The notes beneath the pieces are model-generated. The model worked only from the letters and a program-made list of their open reading frames with translations. It did no database searches and was not told the DNA's origin. Position numbers and translations under genes: made by a program. Of a stretch of 64,000 bases of DNA, positions 34,566 through 42,975 are shown one piece after another. The stretch covers positions 1 to 64,000 of the forward strand of contig NZ_BCFK01000037.1 in assembly GCF_001417815.1 (NCBI RefSeq), written 5' to 3'. Origin of the DNA: Bifidobacterium aesculapii. GTDB taxonomy: Bacteria > Actinomycetota > Actinomycetes > Actinomycetales > Bifidobacteriaceae. Positions within the stretch are counted from its first letter, which is position 1, and every line of letters begins with the position of its first letter.

Positions 34566-34639
34566 TGCCCCCGCAGGGATTCGAACCCTGGACACGCTGA
34601 TTAAGAGTCAGCTGCTCTAACCAACTGAGCTACAGGGGC
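34566..34639 (-). tRNA. tRNA-Lys (anticodon CTT)
   Basis: A 74-base cloverleaf. The acceptor arms GCCCCTG and CGGGGGC pair with one G-U and leave an A discriminator. The D arm is AGCTCAGTTGGTTAGAGC. The anticodon stem GCTGA/TCAGC holds the loop CTCTTAA with anticodon CTT. The T arm contains GGTTCGAATCC. CCA is not encoded. Confidence 0.97.
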
Positions 34640-34900
34640 GTTGGTTAGCTGTTGAAGTGTTCCTTGCAACGAGTGATAAATATACTCACATATCTTCATC
34701 GCGCAACCCTCGGCGTGTCGCCTGGAATTCCAACGTTTTAAGATCTGCTTTCAGGCCGTCGAGCGGGCGTTGCATCGCCTCACAGCCACCGCAGCATCCA
34801 TCCTTCACGAAATCATCACACGAGCGAGCGCCCGGAGCATCCGGCACGCACTCACGAGAAGGGCCCAATCACCGCGCCACGACGGACTCTAACGGAACGA

Positions 34901-35162
34901 GTGCGGAGCGCAACTGCTCCACATCACAGTCCGTCAGAACGAGTGTGGAGCACGACTGCACCACAACACAAGTCACCTCTGTTCGGACGCACGAGTGTGG
35001 TGCGATATCGCTCCACACTCCGTCCAACGGGGTCTCCTTTCGTGTTGTATGGAGCGATATTGCTCCACACGACACGAATCCCGCGCCATACACACCCCAC
35101 GTGGAGCGCAACTGCGCCACATAACCCCACACGCCCCCGTAGTGGAGCGCCTCAGGCGCACT
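34901..35162. repeat. Array A2: helically phased palindromes
   Basis: Six palindromes of the same family as array A1 start at 34901, 34943, 34995, 35047, 35099 and 35139. Spacings are 42, 52, 52, 52 and 40 bp. Arms remain GTGTGGAGC/GCTCCACAC-like. Central bases vary while often keeping self-complementarity (CGATATCG, CGATATTG). The region 34640-35242 contains no other recognisable feature. Confidence 0.85.
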
Positions 35163-35242
35163 GAGTCGAACATCACCACCCGCGCACTCCATGCCGATGC
35201 CGTCACGAAACCACGCCCCGCGTCCACCATTCCCAACAAACG

Positions 35243-35280
35243 AAAAAGGCCCCACCCGCGCGAACGCGGTATGGGACCTT
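35243..35280 (-). terminator. Terminator of the rpsF-ssb-rpsR-rplI cluster
   Basis: On the minus strand AGGTCCCATACCGCG, a TTCG loop and CGCGGGTGGGGCCT are followed by a run of five T. The stem is long and tolerates one bulge. Confidence 0.85.
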
Positions 35281-35345
35281 TGACGTGCTTAAGCTCAGAC
35301 CTTCAGTCTGATGGGGGTTCCGAGCGGCCTAGCGCCCGGAATCAT

Positions 35346-35792
35346 TCACTCGGCGACGACCTTCACGAAGAAGTTCGCGCTGATCTCCGGGTGGAGCTGG
35401 ACCGTGGCCGGGAACTCGCCGGTGGTCTTGATGGACTCGACGGTGATGGCCTTCGGGTCGACCGGGGCCTTGTCGAGCAGGGCCATGGCGATGGCGTCCT
35501 TGGAGATGCCACCGAACAGCTTGCCGGACTCGGAAACCTTGGCGGCGATCTCGACGGCGGTGCCCTCGATGGCGGCCTTGGCGGCGACGGCATCCTCGCG
35601 GGTGGCGACGGCCTTGGCCAGACGGGCGCGCTTCATGGCGACGATCTGGGCCTCGGCGCCCTTGTTCCACGCGAAGGCGAGGTGCTGCGGAATCAGGTAG
35701 TTGCGGGCGTAGCCGGCCTTGACGGTGACGACGTCACCGGAGTGGCCGAGGTTCGCAACGGTCTTGGTGAGGATAACCTTGGTATCAGCCAT
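35346..35792 (-). CDS. rplI: 50S ribosomal protein L9
   Basis: A 148-residue two-domain protein of the large subunit. The N-terminal RNA-binding domain shows [20 protein letters not shown] and [15 protein letters not shown], the L9 signature. A long helix with [12 protein letters not shown] links to the C-terminal domain. It is last in the rpsF-ssb-rpsR-rplI cluster, 20 bases after rpsR. Confidence 0.97.
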   Translation of the reverse strand: MADTKVILTKTVANLGHSGDVVTVKAGYARNYLIPQHLAFAWNKGAEAQIVAMKRARLAKAVATREDAVAAKAAIEGTAVEIAAKVSESGKLFGGISKDAIAMALLDKAPVDPKAITVESIKTTGEFPATVQLHPEISANFFVKVVAE

Positions 35793-35812
35793 TTCAGATG
35801 CCTCCTAAAAAC

Positions 35813-36061
35813 TCAGCGGCCGGAAGTGGCGTACGGCAGCAGGGCCATCTCGCGGGCGTTCTTGATCGCCTTGGAGATCTGGCGCTGTTCCTGCACGGTC
35901 ACACCGGTGATACGACGGGAACGGATCTTGCCGCGATCGGAGATGAACTTGCGCAGCAGCGCGACGTCCTTGTAATCGATCTCGGTGATCTTCGCCGCCT
36001 TCAGCGGGTTCGGCTTCTTCTTGAACGGCTTGACCGGCGGTTGCGGCCTCTTGCGGGACAT
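35813..36061 (-). CDS. rpsR: 30S ribosomal protein S18
   Basis: An 82-residue basic protein of the small-subunit platform, partner of S6. It shows the family block [19 protein letters not shown], then RSRRITGV and [19 protein letters not shown]. The N-terminus is Pro/Lys-rich. It carries no Cys zinc set, so it is the zinc-independent form. Confidence 0.97.
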   Translation of the reverse strand: MSRKRPQPPVKPFKKKPNPLKAAKITEIDYKDVALLRKFISDRGKIRSRRITGVTVQEQRQISKAIKNAREMALLPYATSGR

Positions 36062-36171
36062 GATGTTCTCCTTATTTACGATTGATGTTTATTCGCTATG
36101 CGAGCGTTTTCGCTATACGAGCGTTGTGCGTCGGTTGCATGCCGCGCGCGGCTGTCACGACGCGGGACGAC

Positions 36172-36867
36172 TCAGAACTCCGGATCGTCGCTGCCGTCAC
36201 CGCCGAAATCGGAGGATCCTCCGAAATCGGACGAGCCGCCGAACGTCGAGAAGCTGCTGCCGGAATCGGCGCCGCTGCTCCACGGATCGGCCGCGGGCTG
36301 ATTGTCAGGCGAGGAACCGCCGGCGTTGGAATGGCCCCCACCGAAGCTGGAGCCGCCGCCCTGGTAGCCGGCGCCGCCGGAGTATCCGCCGTTGCCGCCG
36401 AAACCACCACCGTTGTTCTGCCCGTAGCCGCCCTGGCCATAGCCGTTGCCGCCGAAACCGCCGCCGTTGTTCTGGCTGCGGCCGGCGAACCCGCCCTGGC
36501 CGGACGACTGGCGCGTCACCTGCGCGGTGGCGTAGCGCAGCGAGGGGCCGATCTCGTCGATCGTCATCTCGACAACGGTGCGGTTGGAACCGTCCTGCGC
36601 CTGGTAGGAACGCTGCGACAGCCGGCCCTGAGCGATGACGCGCATGCCCTTGCGCAGGGTGTCCGCGCAATGGTTCGCGAGATCACGCCATGCGGAGCAG
36701 CGCATGAACAGCGCCTGACCGTCCTCGAACTGGCCGGACTGGCGGTTGTACGTGCGCGGCGTCGACGCGATGGTGAAGCTCGCGACGGTCGCGCCGGAAC
36801 CGATGGTCCTCAGTTCCGGATCCGCGGTGAGATTGCCGACGATGGTGATCACGGTTTCGCCTGCCAT
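36172..36867 (-). CDS. ssb: Single-stranded DNA-binding protein
   Basis: A 231-residue homotetrameric ssDNA-binding protein for replication and repair. The OB fold occupies the first 110 residues ([20 protein letters not shown], then [20 protein letters not shown]). A long Gly/Asn/Gln-rich linker follows. The acidic tip ends DGSDDPEF, the tail that recruits partner proteins. It lies between rpsF and rpsR, as in most bacteria. AGGAAGG precedes the ATG. Confidence 0.97.
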   Translation of the reverse strand: MAGETVITIVGNLTADPELRTIGSGATVASFTIASTPRTYNRQSGQFEDGQALFMRCSAWRDLANHCADTLRKGMRVIAQGRLSQRSYQAQDGSNRTVVEMTIDEIGPSLRYATAQVTRQSSGQGGFAGRSQNNGGGFGGNGYGQGGYGQNNGGGFGGNGGYSGGAGYQGGGSSFGGGHSNAGGSSPDNQPAADPWSSGADSGSSFSTFGGSSDFGGSSDFGGDGSDDPEF

Positions 36868-37046
36868 GATGCGACCTTCCTGTCTCGACTGTTTCGACGT
36901 TCCGATGCTATTCGACTGCTATCGACTGCTATTCGACGTTGCGGCGTTCCGACACATTCGTCGCGTCCGCCACGTCCGACACGCTCGATCCGACCGTCGT
37001 CCGGGCGGCGCTATGCCGCCGGTCCGGCCGGATTACGCGTACACGC

Positions 37047-37343
37047 TTACTTGACGTCCTTACGAAGGATCTTCGTACGGATCACGGATTCGTTGAGGTT
37101 GAGGACACGGTCGAGCTCATCGCTGACAGCGGGCTCGGCGGTGTAGGTCACCACGACGTAGTTGCCTTCGGTCTTGCCATTGATCTCGTAGGCGAGCTTG
37201 CGACGGCCCCAGATATCGGGCTCATCGACAGAGCCGCCCTCCTTGGTGACGAGCTCGAGATACTGCTCGGTCAGCTTCTTCAGACCGCGCTCATCCAGCT
37301 CAGGATCGGCGATGAACATCAGTTCGTACTTGTGCGCAGACAT
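37047..37343 (-). CDS. rpsF: 30S ribosomal protein S6
   Basis: A 98-residue small-subunit protein that pairs with S18. The start [18 protein letters not shown] and the later [20 protein letters not shown] are family typical. The ATG at 37343 follows GGAGG and heads the cluster. The longer open frame upstream is not used. The promoter must lie in the 490-bp gap shared with prs. Confidence 0.97.
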   Translation of the reverse strand: MSAHKYELMFIADPELDERGLKKLTEQYLELVTKEGGSVDEPDIWGRRKLAYEINGKTEGNYVVVTYTAEPAVSDELDRVLNLNESVIRTKILRKDVK

Positions 37344-37830
37344 CACCCACCTCCTTCGGACTATGTGGCCACGGACTTTCCGCGGCAGGAGTGTGTATAC
37401 GCGCTGCGATATCCGGGCCGCACGGGCGCACGGCGAACCGCCGCACACACGTCCGACCCCAACAAAGCAACCTCACTAGGGTAACGCCTCCGCCCGACAG
37501 CCGAAACGCCCCGCCACGCCACACACGCCGCGCCACACACGCCACACCGCCGCGCCACCGCACCAGCACACCCGCCCAACACCACCTCAACCCGCCCGCC
37601 GCCTTGTGCGCAATCCCTAGTACACTTGGATGAGGTTCCGGCAGGCCGGCGGCGCGACCTCGCGCGCCATGCCCCACCCGCGCCACCGCGCGCGATTCGG
37701 GCGACGCCACGCGCGACCTCGACCGAATCGCCGACGCCAAGCCACAGCTTCAGCAACACAACAGAACACGCAAGCTTGACCACACGGGCTTCGCCACAAC
37801 AACCACAACAAAAGGACGGGTACGAGAAAC
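37344..37830. other. Divergent promoter region of rpsF and prs
   Basis: The gap contains an extreme C/A-rich tract (about 37490-37600, many CCACAC and CGCCAC words) followed by TACACT at 37621-37626, a likely -10 box for prs with a leader of about 200 nt. Reading frames in it are artefacts of the composition. Confidence 0.5.
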
Positions 37831-38844
37831 ATGACGTCGCTGCTCGAAGGCACTCCGGATAAGCGCATGGCCGTGGTCACCGGCCGCGCATACCCCGAAC
37901 TGGCCGATCAGGTCGCCGCATGTCTGGGCATCAATGTGTTGGAAACCACCGCCTACGATTTCGCGAACGGCGAGATGTACGTGCGCTACACCCAGCCGGT
38001 GCGCGGAGCGGACGTGTTCGTGCTCCAATGCCATTCCGGCAAGATCAACAAGTGGATCATGGAGCAGCTCATCATGATCGACGCCCTCAAACGCGCCTCC
38101 GCCCGCACGATCACCGTCGTGGCGCCGTTCATGGGCTACTCCCGTCAGGACAAGAAGCATCAGGGCCGCGAGCCCATCACCGCCCGTCTCATCTACGATC
38201 TGTTCCGCACCGCCGGCGCCGACCGCATCATGACCGTCGACCTGCACGCCTCGCAGGAGCAGGGATTCTTCAATGCGCCCGTCGACCATCTCACCGCCAC
38301 GCCGGTGCTCATCGACTACGTGCGCAACCATCTGCCGCTGGAGAACACCACCATCGTCTCCCCCGACGCCGGCCGCATCAAGGTCTCCGAGCGTTGGGCC
38401 GCGAAGCTCGGCAACCTGCCGCTCGCCTTCATCCACAAGACACGCGACACCACGCGCCCGAACCACGCGGTCGCGCACGGCATCATCGGCGATGTCCTCG
38501 ACCGCGACTGCGTCGTCGTCGACGACATGATCGACACCGCCGGCACGATCTGCGAGGCGGTGCGCACGCTGCGCAACGCCGGCGCGCGCTCCGTCACGCT
38601 GGTGGCCACGCACGGCCTGCTGTCCGGTCCGGCCGTCGAGCGCCTGTCGCAGTGCGGCGCGCGCGAGATCGTCCTGATGGACACGGTTCCGGTGCCGGAG
38701 GAGAAGCGCCTGCCGAACATGACGGTGCTGTCGGTCGCGCCGCTGCTGGCCGCCGGCATCCGTTCCGTCTTCGAGGAAGGTTCCGTGCAGACGCTGCTCG
38801 AGGGCCTTCCGGAGGACATGCGCCCGCGCAGCATCTACGCGTAG
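37831..38844 (+). CDS. prs: Ribose-phosphate pyrophosphokinase
   Basis: A 337-residue enzyme making PRPP from ribose 5-phosphate and ATP for nucleotide, histidine and tryptophan synthesis. It has FANGEMYVRY in the N-terminal domain, the MGYSRQDKKHQGREPITA catalytic segment, a metal-binding VDLHASQEQGFF, and the PRPP loop VVVDDMIDTAGT. Length and spacing are normal. Transcription ends at a perfect palindrome just after the stop. Confidence 0.97.
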   Translation: MTSLLEGTPDKRMAVVTGRAYPELADQVAACLGINVLETTAYDFANGEMYVRYTQPVRGADVFVLQCHSGKINKWIMEQLIMIDALKRASARTITVVAPFMGYSRQDKKHQGREPITARLIYDLFRTAGADRIMTVDLHASQEQGFFNAPVDHLTATPVLIDYVRNHLPLENTTIVSPDAGRIKVSERWAAKLGNLPLAFIHKTRDTTRPNHAVAHGIIGDVLDRDCVVVDDMIDTAGTICEAVRTLRNAGARSVTLVATHGLLSGPAVERLSQCGAREIVLMDTVPVPEEKRLPNMTVLSVAPLLAAGIRSVFEEGSVQTLLEGLPEDMRPRSIYA

Positions 38845-38862
38845 CGCCATCGCCATCACCGT

Positions 38863-38904
38863 AAAGCGTGCCGCACGTTTCGCGCGAAACGTGCGGCACG
38901 CTTT
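38863..38904 (+). terminator. prs terminator, 42-bp perfect palindrome
   Basis: Two 21-base arms, beginning AAAGCGTGCCGCACG, are exact reverse complements with no loop bases. The stem ends in CTTT. The central GTTTCGCGCGAAAC resembles parS only superficially. Confidence 0.75.
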
Positions 38905-38976
38905 GCCGTGATGCGCCCAATCATGATCAACGATGACTCAGGAATGACTCAAACAGGAATGACTCAAGGAGGAGCG

Positions 38977-40323
38977 ATGTTCGATTTCACGACGCTGCAC
39001 GACCGCCACGGCCACGACGCCCTCGCCGTCGACGATATCGGCACCGGCACCGGCAATGCGCCGGACGCGCCGCAGCCCGGATTCGACGCGATTCCGATGT
39101 GGATCGCGGATATGAATTTCGCGACCGCGCCCGCCGTGACCCGTGAGATCGCCGCCCGTCTCGCGCATCCGCTGTTCGGCTATTTCGAGCCGTCGCAGGC
39201 GTATTACGACGCGATCATCGACTGGCATCGCCGCCGCAACGGCGTCGAGGGGATGCTGCCGGAGCATATCGGCTACGAGAACGGCGTACTCGGCGGTCTC
39301 GTCTCCACACTGCGCACGTTCGCCGCGCCCGGCGAGTCGGTGCTCGTGCATTCGCCCACGTACGTCGGGTTCACGATGGCGATCGAGGGTGCCGGGTATC
39401 GCATCGAGCACAGTCCGCTCAAGCGCGACGCCGACGGCGTGTGGCGCATGGATTTCGAGGACATGGACCGGCGCCTGAAGGCGAACGGCATCCATGTCGC
39501 GGTGTTCTGTTCGCCGCAGAATCCCACCGGCCGCGTGTGGGAACGCTGGGAGATCGAACGCGCGATGGAGGTGTACCGCGCCAACGACTGCGTGGTCGTG
39601 TCCGATGAGATCTGGTCGGACCTGATTCTCGACCGCGCGTCGCATCCGCATATCCCCACGCAGTCGGTGAGCGAGGATGCGCGTCACCGCGTGATCGCGA
39701 TGTACGCGCCGAGCAAGACGTTCAACCTGGCGGGATTGATCGGCAGCTACCACGTGGTGTACGACCGGTATCTGCGCGAGCGGCTGGTGTCGTCGGGGGC
39801 ACGCACGTTCTACAACGAGATGAACGTGCTGTCGATGCACGCGCTAATCGGCGCGTATTCGGCGGAGGGAGAGGTATGGCTCGACGAACTGCTCGGCGTG
39901 CTCGCGGAGAACCTGCGCATCGGCTACGCGTACTTCGCGGGCAGTAGCGAGGCCGGCGATGCGGCGGGCGCGGGCACAGGCACGGGCTCGGACGCGGGCA
40001 CGGGCTCGGACGCGGGCGCGGGCGCGACCGGTGGCGTCGACTCGGGCGATGCGGCGAGTGAGCCGCACTGGACGGGCGTCGACGGAGTGGAGGTTGCACG
40101 TCCGCAGGGCACGTACATGCTGTTCCTCGACTGCGAGCGCTGGTGTGCCGAGCATGGGCTCACGATGGACGAGCTCATCAAGCGCGGCTGGAATGTGGGC
40201 GTCTCCTGGCAGGACGGCCGCCCGTTCGCCGGCACGCACACGATCCGCATGAACTTCGCCCTGCCCACGGAGCGCGTCCGCGAGGCGCTGCGCCGCCTCA
40301 ACCAGTACGTGTTCACCGACTGA
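38977..40323 (+). CDS. MalY/PatB-type PLP C-S lyase or aminotransferase
   Basis: A 448-residue fold-type I PLP enzyme. Family marks: IPMWIADMNFATAPAV near the start, FCSPQNPTGRVW, VVSDEIWSDLIL and the PLP lysine in APSKTFNLAGL. Relatives cleave cystathionine or cysteine conjugates, and some repress maltose genes. An insert of about 40 residues near 332-368 consists of AGTGTGSDAG-like repeats, placed in the small domain. It is absent from normal family members and probably forms a surface loop. ATG 38977 follows AAGGAGG. Two copies of AGGAATGACTCAA lie just upstream. Confidence 0.9.
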   Translation: MFDFTTLHDRHGHDALAVDDIGTGTGNAPDAPQPGFDAIPMWIADMNFATAPAVTREIAARLAHPLFGYFEPSQAYYDAIIDWHRRRNGVEGMLPEHIGYENGVLGGLVSTLRTFAAPGESVLVHSPTYVGFTMAIEGAGYRIEHSPLKRDADGVWRMDFEDMDRRLKANGIHVAVFCSPQNPTGRVWERWEIERAMEVYRANDCVVVSDEIWSDLILDRASHPHIPTQSVSEDARHRVIAMYAPSKTFNLAGLIGSYHVVYDRYLRERLVSSGARTFYNEMNVLSMHALIGAYSAEGEVWLDELLGVLAENLRIGYAYFAGSSEAGDAAGAGTGTGSDAGTGSDAGAGATGGVDSGDAASEPHWTGVDGVEVARPQGTYMLFLDCERWCAEHGLTMDELIKRGWNVGVSWQDGRPFAGTHTIRMNFALPTERVREALRRLNQYVFTD

Positions 40324-40340
40324 GTGGTCCCGGCTGTGCG

Positions 40341-40495
40341 AATCTGCGCGATTCCACCTCAACCTGCGCAGTATAAAGACGAACCTGTGCAGTTGGAAGG
40401 CGAACCTGCGCGGTCAGAGCGCGAACCTGCGCGGTCAGAGCGCGAACCTGCGCGGTCAGAGCGCGAACCTGCGCAGTCGGAGGGCGAACCTGCGC
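40341..40495 (+). repeat. Repeat B, locus 2, forward arm (8 x 21 bp)
   Basis: AACCTGCGC or close variants start at 40341, 40361, 40382, 40403, 40424, 40445, 40466 and 40487. All but the first step are 21 bp. It lies in the 748-bp gap after the MalY-like gene. Translated frames here are only repeat artefacts. Confidence 0.9.
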
Positions 40496-40611
40496 ATAGG
40501 GGTCGAGTAGAACAGCGATCGAACCATTCGGGCTCCGCGAAGAAAGCTTGAAATGAAGCCATTCTTCGCAAGACCCCGAAGCGGCGGTACGGCTCTCTTC
40601 AAGAGGGGTGT

Positions 40612-40704
40612 GCGCAGGTTCGCTATGCAACTGCGCAGGTCCGTATGCCGATTGCACAGGTTCACACACAAACTGCGCAGGTTCACGCCGCAATCGCGTA
40701 GGTT
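40612..40704 (-). repeat. Repeat B, locus 2, reverse arm (5 x 21 bp)
   Basis: GCGCAGGTT-type words start at 40612, 40633, 40654, 40675 and 40696. The 116-bp loop between arms contains a smaller hairpin (GAAGAAAGC to TTCTTC) and the boundary word AGGGGT, shared with the other loci. Confidence 0.9.
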
Positions 40705-40880
40705 CCCACCTCACAGCCCCGCGAAGACGCCTCCGAGCTTACGCGACGCGACGCTCTGCAAGGACAACCCCTACGGCGTGGTCATCCCCTGCCTCACGGC
40801 CGCCGCCGCTCGGCCTCACCTACGGACAACCCACCGGGTTGTCCGCTTCACGGCTCGGCATCAGTTGGTTCGCGTAGCGG

Positions 40881-41080
40881 ATTGCATAATGTGTGCGACC
40901 GCAAGGCGCACGAGGCGAAGACGTACGAAGGTACTTCGAGCCTCGCGCAACGCGGCGGACGCAAGATGAACGATTCGCGTAGAAAATCAACTGACGCGTG
41001 TGGCTTCAAGGCGTGGAACACGAAGGCGTACAAAGGTACGTCGAGCCTCGAGCAACGCGGAAGACGCTCCATTATGCAAT
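40881..41080. repeat. Inverted-repeat-bounded block with internal duplication
   Basis: ATTGCATAAT at 40881-40890 and its reverse complement at 41071-41080 bound about 200 bp. Inside, a 45-bp segment at 40920-40965 is repeated with about 85% identity at 41025-41070 (offset 105 bp, shared core AGGTACKTCGAGCCTCG). The right boundary overlaps the end of the ABC exporter gene. No gene is inside. Confidence 0.6.
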
Positions 41081-42919
41081 TTGCGCGAATTGGCTGTTGT
41101 AGAGGTCGGCGTAGAACCCGCCGGCCTCCAGCAGCTCTTCGTGGGTGCCGCGTTCGATTACGTCGCCGTGGTTCATGACGAGGATCATGTCGGCGTCGCG
41201 GATCGTGGAGAGCCGGTGCGCGATGACGAACGAGGTGCGGCCCACGGTGAGCGAGTCCATGGCTTTCTGGATGAGCTCTTCGGTGCGCGTATCCACCGAG
41301 GAGGTGGCTTCGTCGAGGATCAGGATCGGCGCGTCCTGCACCATGGCGCGGGCGATGGTGAGCAGCTGCTTCTGCCCGGCGGAGAGTGACGTGTTCTCGT
41401 CGAGCACGGTGTCGTACCCGTCCGGCAGAGACATTATGTAGTGGTGCAGCCCGACGGCCTTGCACGCCGCCTCGATCTGCGCGTCCGTCACGCCTTCCTT
41501 CGCGTAGGCGATGTTCTCGCGCACGGTGCCGTGGAACACCCAGGTGTCCTGCAGCACCATCGAGAATTGCTCGTGCACGTTCCAGCGCGGCACGCTGGCC
41601 GTGTCGACGCCGTCAATGGCGATGCGCCCGCCGGCGATGTCGTAGAAGCGCATGAGCAGGTTGACCATGGTGGTTTTGCCCGCGCCGGTCGGTCCGACGA
41701 TCGCGACCTTCTGGCCGGCCTTGACGGAAGCCGAGAAGTCGTTGATGATCGGCTTGCCCGGCTCGTATTCGAAGCGCACGTGCTCGAATTCCACGTCGCC
41801 GCGCACCGCATGCCCGCCGTCGTACTTCGCGCCGAGCAGCGCGCGCTTGGCCGATTCGTCCTCCATCTCCGGCTCCTCGAGGAATCCGAACACGCGCTCG
41901 GATGCGGCGGCGCAGCGCTGCAGGTTCTGGAACGCCTGCGCGAACTGGCTGAGCGGCTGCGTGAACAGGCGGATGTACATCATGAACGCGACGATGACGC
42001 CGAATTCGATTGATCCGTTCATGGCGAGCGCGGCGCCCACCACGCATACGACCAAATACCCGAGGTTGCCGATGAACATCATGAGCGGCATCATGAGTCC
42101 GGAGAGGAACTGTGACTTCCAGCCGGATTCGTACAGGTCGGCGTTGTAGCGTTCGAAACGTTCGATCGAATCGGCTTCGCCGTTGTATGCCTTGACGATG
42201 ATGTGGCCGGAGTACATCTCCTCGACGTGTCCGTTGACTTGGCCGAGCGCGACCTGCTGGCGTGTGAAGTAGCGCTGCGACGTCTTCATGATGACGGTCA
42301 TGAGCACGAGTCCGAGCAGGCTCGCGCCGATCGCGCACAGCGTCATGATCACGTTGTTCCAGAACATCATGACGAGCGCGCCGACGAACAGCGTGAAGGA
42401 CGTGATGAGCGCGCCGAGCGACTGCCCGAGCGTCTGTCCGATGGCGTCGACGTCGTTGGTGATGCGGCTGAGCACGTCGCCGTAGCTGACTTTGTCGAAG
42501 TAGCTGAGCGGCAGTTTGTTGATTTTCTTCGAGATGGATTCGCGCAGGCGTTGCGCGGTGCGCTGCGTGACGGTCGCCATGAGCCAGCTCTGCACGTAGC
42601 CGAGCACCGCGTATCCGATGTACAGCGCGAGGAGCGTGAATCCGATGCGCGAGACCGCGTCGAAGTCGACGGCTCCCATGACGGGCCGTCCGTGGACCAT
42701 CGCGGGCAGGCCCTTGACGATCTCGTTGGTCATGTCCTTGAGTTTGTCCGGCCCGACGATCTGGCAGATGGTGCCGATCGCGCCGAGCACGAGCGCGATG
42801 ACGATGACGGGCAGGTAGCCTCGGCAGTAGCGTACGAGCTTGCCCATGACCTCCCCGAAGTTCTGTGGTTTTTCGACTGCTGCGCCGCCGCGCGGCCCGT
42901 GTCCCATTGGTCCTGGCAT
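41072..42919 (-). CDS. ABC exporter half-transporter, consensus ATPase site
   Basis: A 615-residue fusion of six membrane helices with an ATPase domain, multidrug/lipid exporter type. Walker A is GPTGAGKT, the signature LSAGQKQ, Walker B plus catalytic Glu is ILILDEATSSVD, and the switch His lies in FVIAHRLSTIRDAD. It pairs with the adjacent 607-residue half-transporter, whose site is degenerate. The ATG follows AAGGAAAC. The 56-bp gap between the genes carries three GCGTCTT words about 14-15 bp apart. The operon is probably controlled by the MarR protein upstream. Confidence 0.92.
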   Translation of the reverse strand: MPGPMGHGPRGGAAVEKPQNFGEVMGKLVRYCRGYLPVIVIALVLGAIGTICQIVGPDKLKDMTNEIVKGLPAMVHGRPVMGAVDFDAVSRIGFTLLALYIGYAVLGYVQSWLMATVTQRTAQRLRESISKKINKLPLSYFDKVSYGDVLSRITNDVDAIGQTLGQSLGALITSFTLFVGALVMMFWNNVIMTLCAIGASLLGLVLMTVIMKTSQRYFTRQQVALGQVNGHVEEMYSGHIIVKAYNGEADSIERFERYNADLYESGWKSQFLSGLMMPLMMFIGNLGYLVVCVVGAALAMNGSIEFGVIVAFMMYIRLFTQPLSQFAQAFQNLQRCAAASERVFGFLEEPEMEDESAKRALLGAKYDGGHAVRGDVEFEHVRFEYEPGKPIINDFSASVKAGQKVAIVGPTGAGKTTMVNLLMRFYDIAGGRIAIDGVDTASVPRWNVHEQFSMVLQDTWVFHGTVRENIAYAKEGVTDAQIEAACKAVGLHHYIMSLPDGYDTVLDENTSLSAGQKQLLTIARAMVQDAPILILDEATSSVDTRTEELIQKAMDSLTVGRTSFVIAHRLSTIRDADMILVMNHGDVIERGTHEELLEAGGFYADLYNSQFAQIA

Positions 42920-42975
42920 GTTGAGTTTCCTTCGCGTCTTAAGTCTTGCGTCTTACGACTTGCGTCTTGCCGGCG

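Noticed and set aside
34995..35975. Long plus-strand ORF over the palindrome array and rplI
   Set aside because: It is the antisense shadow of rplI extended through repeats. The minus-strand ribosomal genes explain the sequence.
38872..38895. Second parS site (GTTTCGCGCGAAAC)
   Set aside because: It is the centre of a 42-bp perfect terminator palindrome after prs and lacks the TTTCAC/GTGAAA bases of parS.
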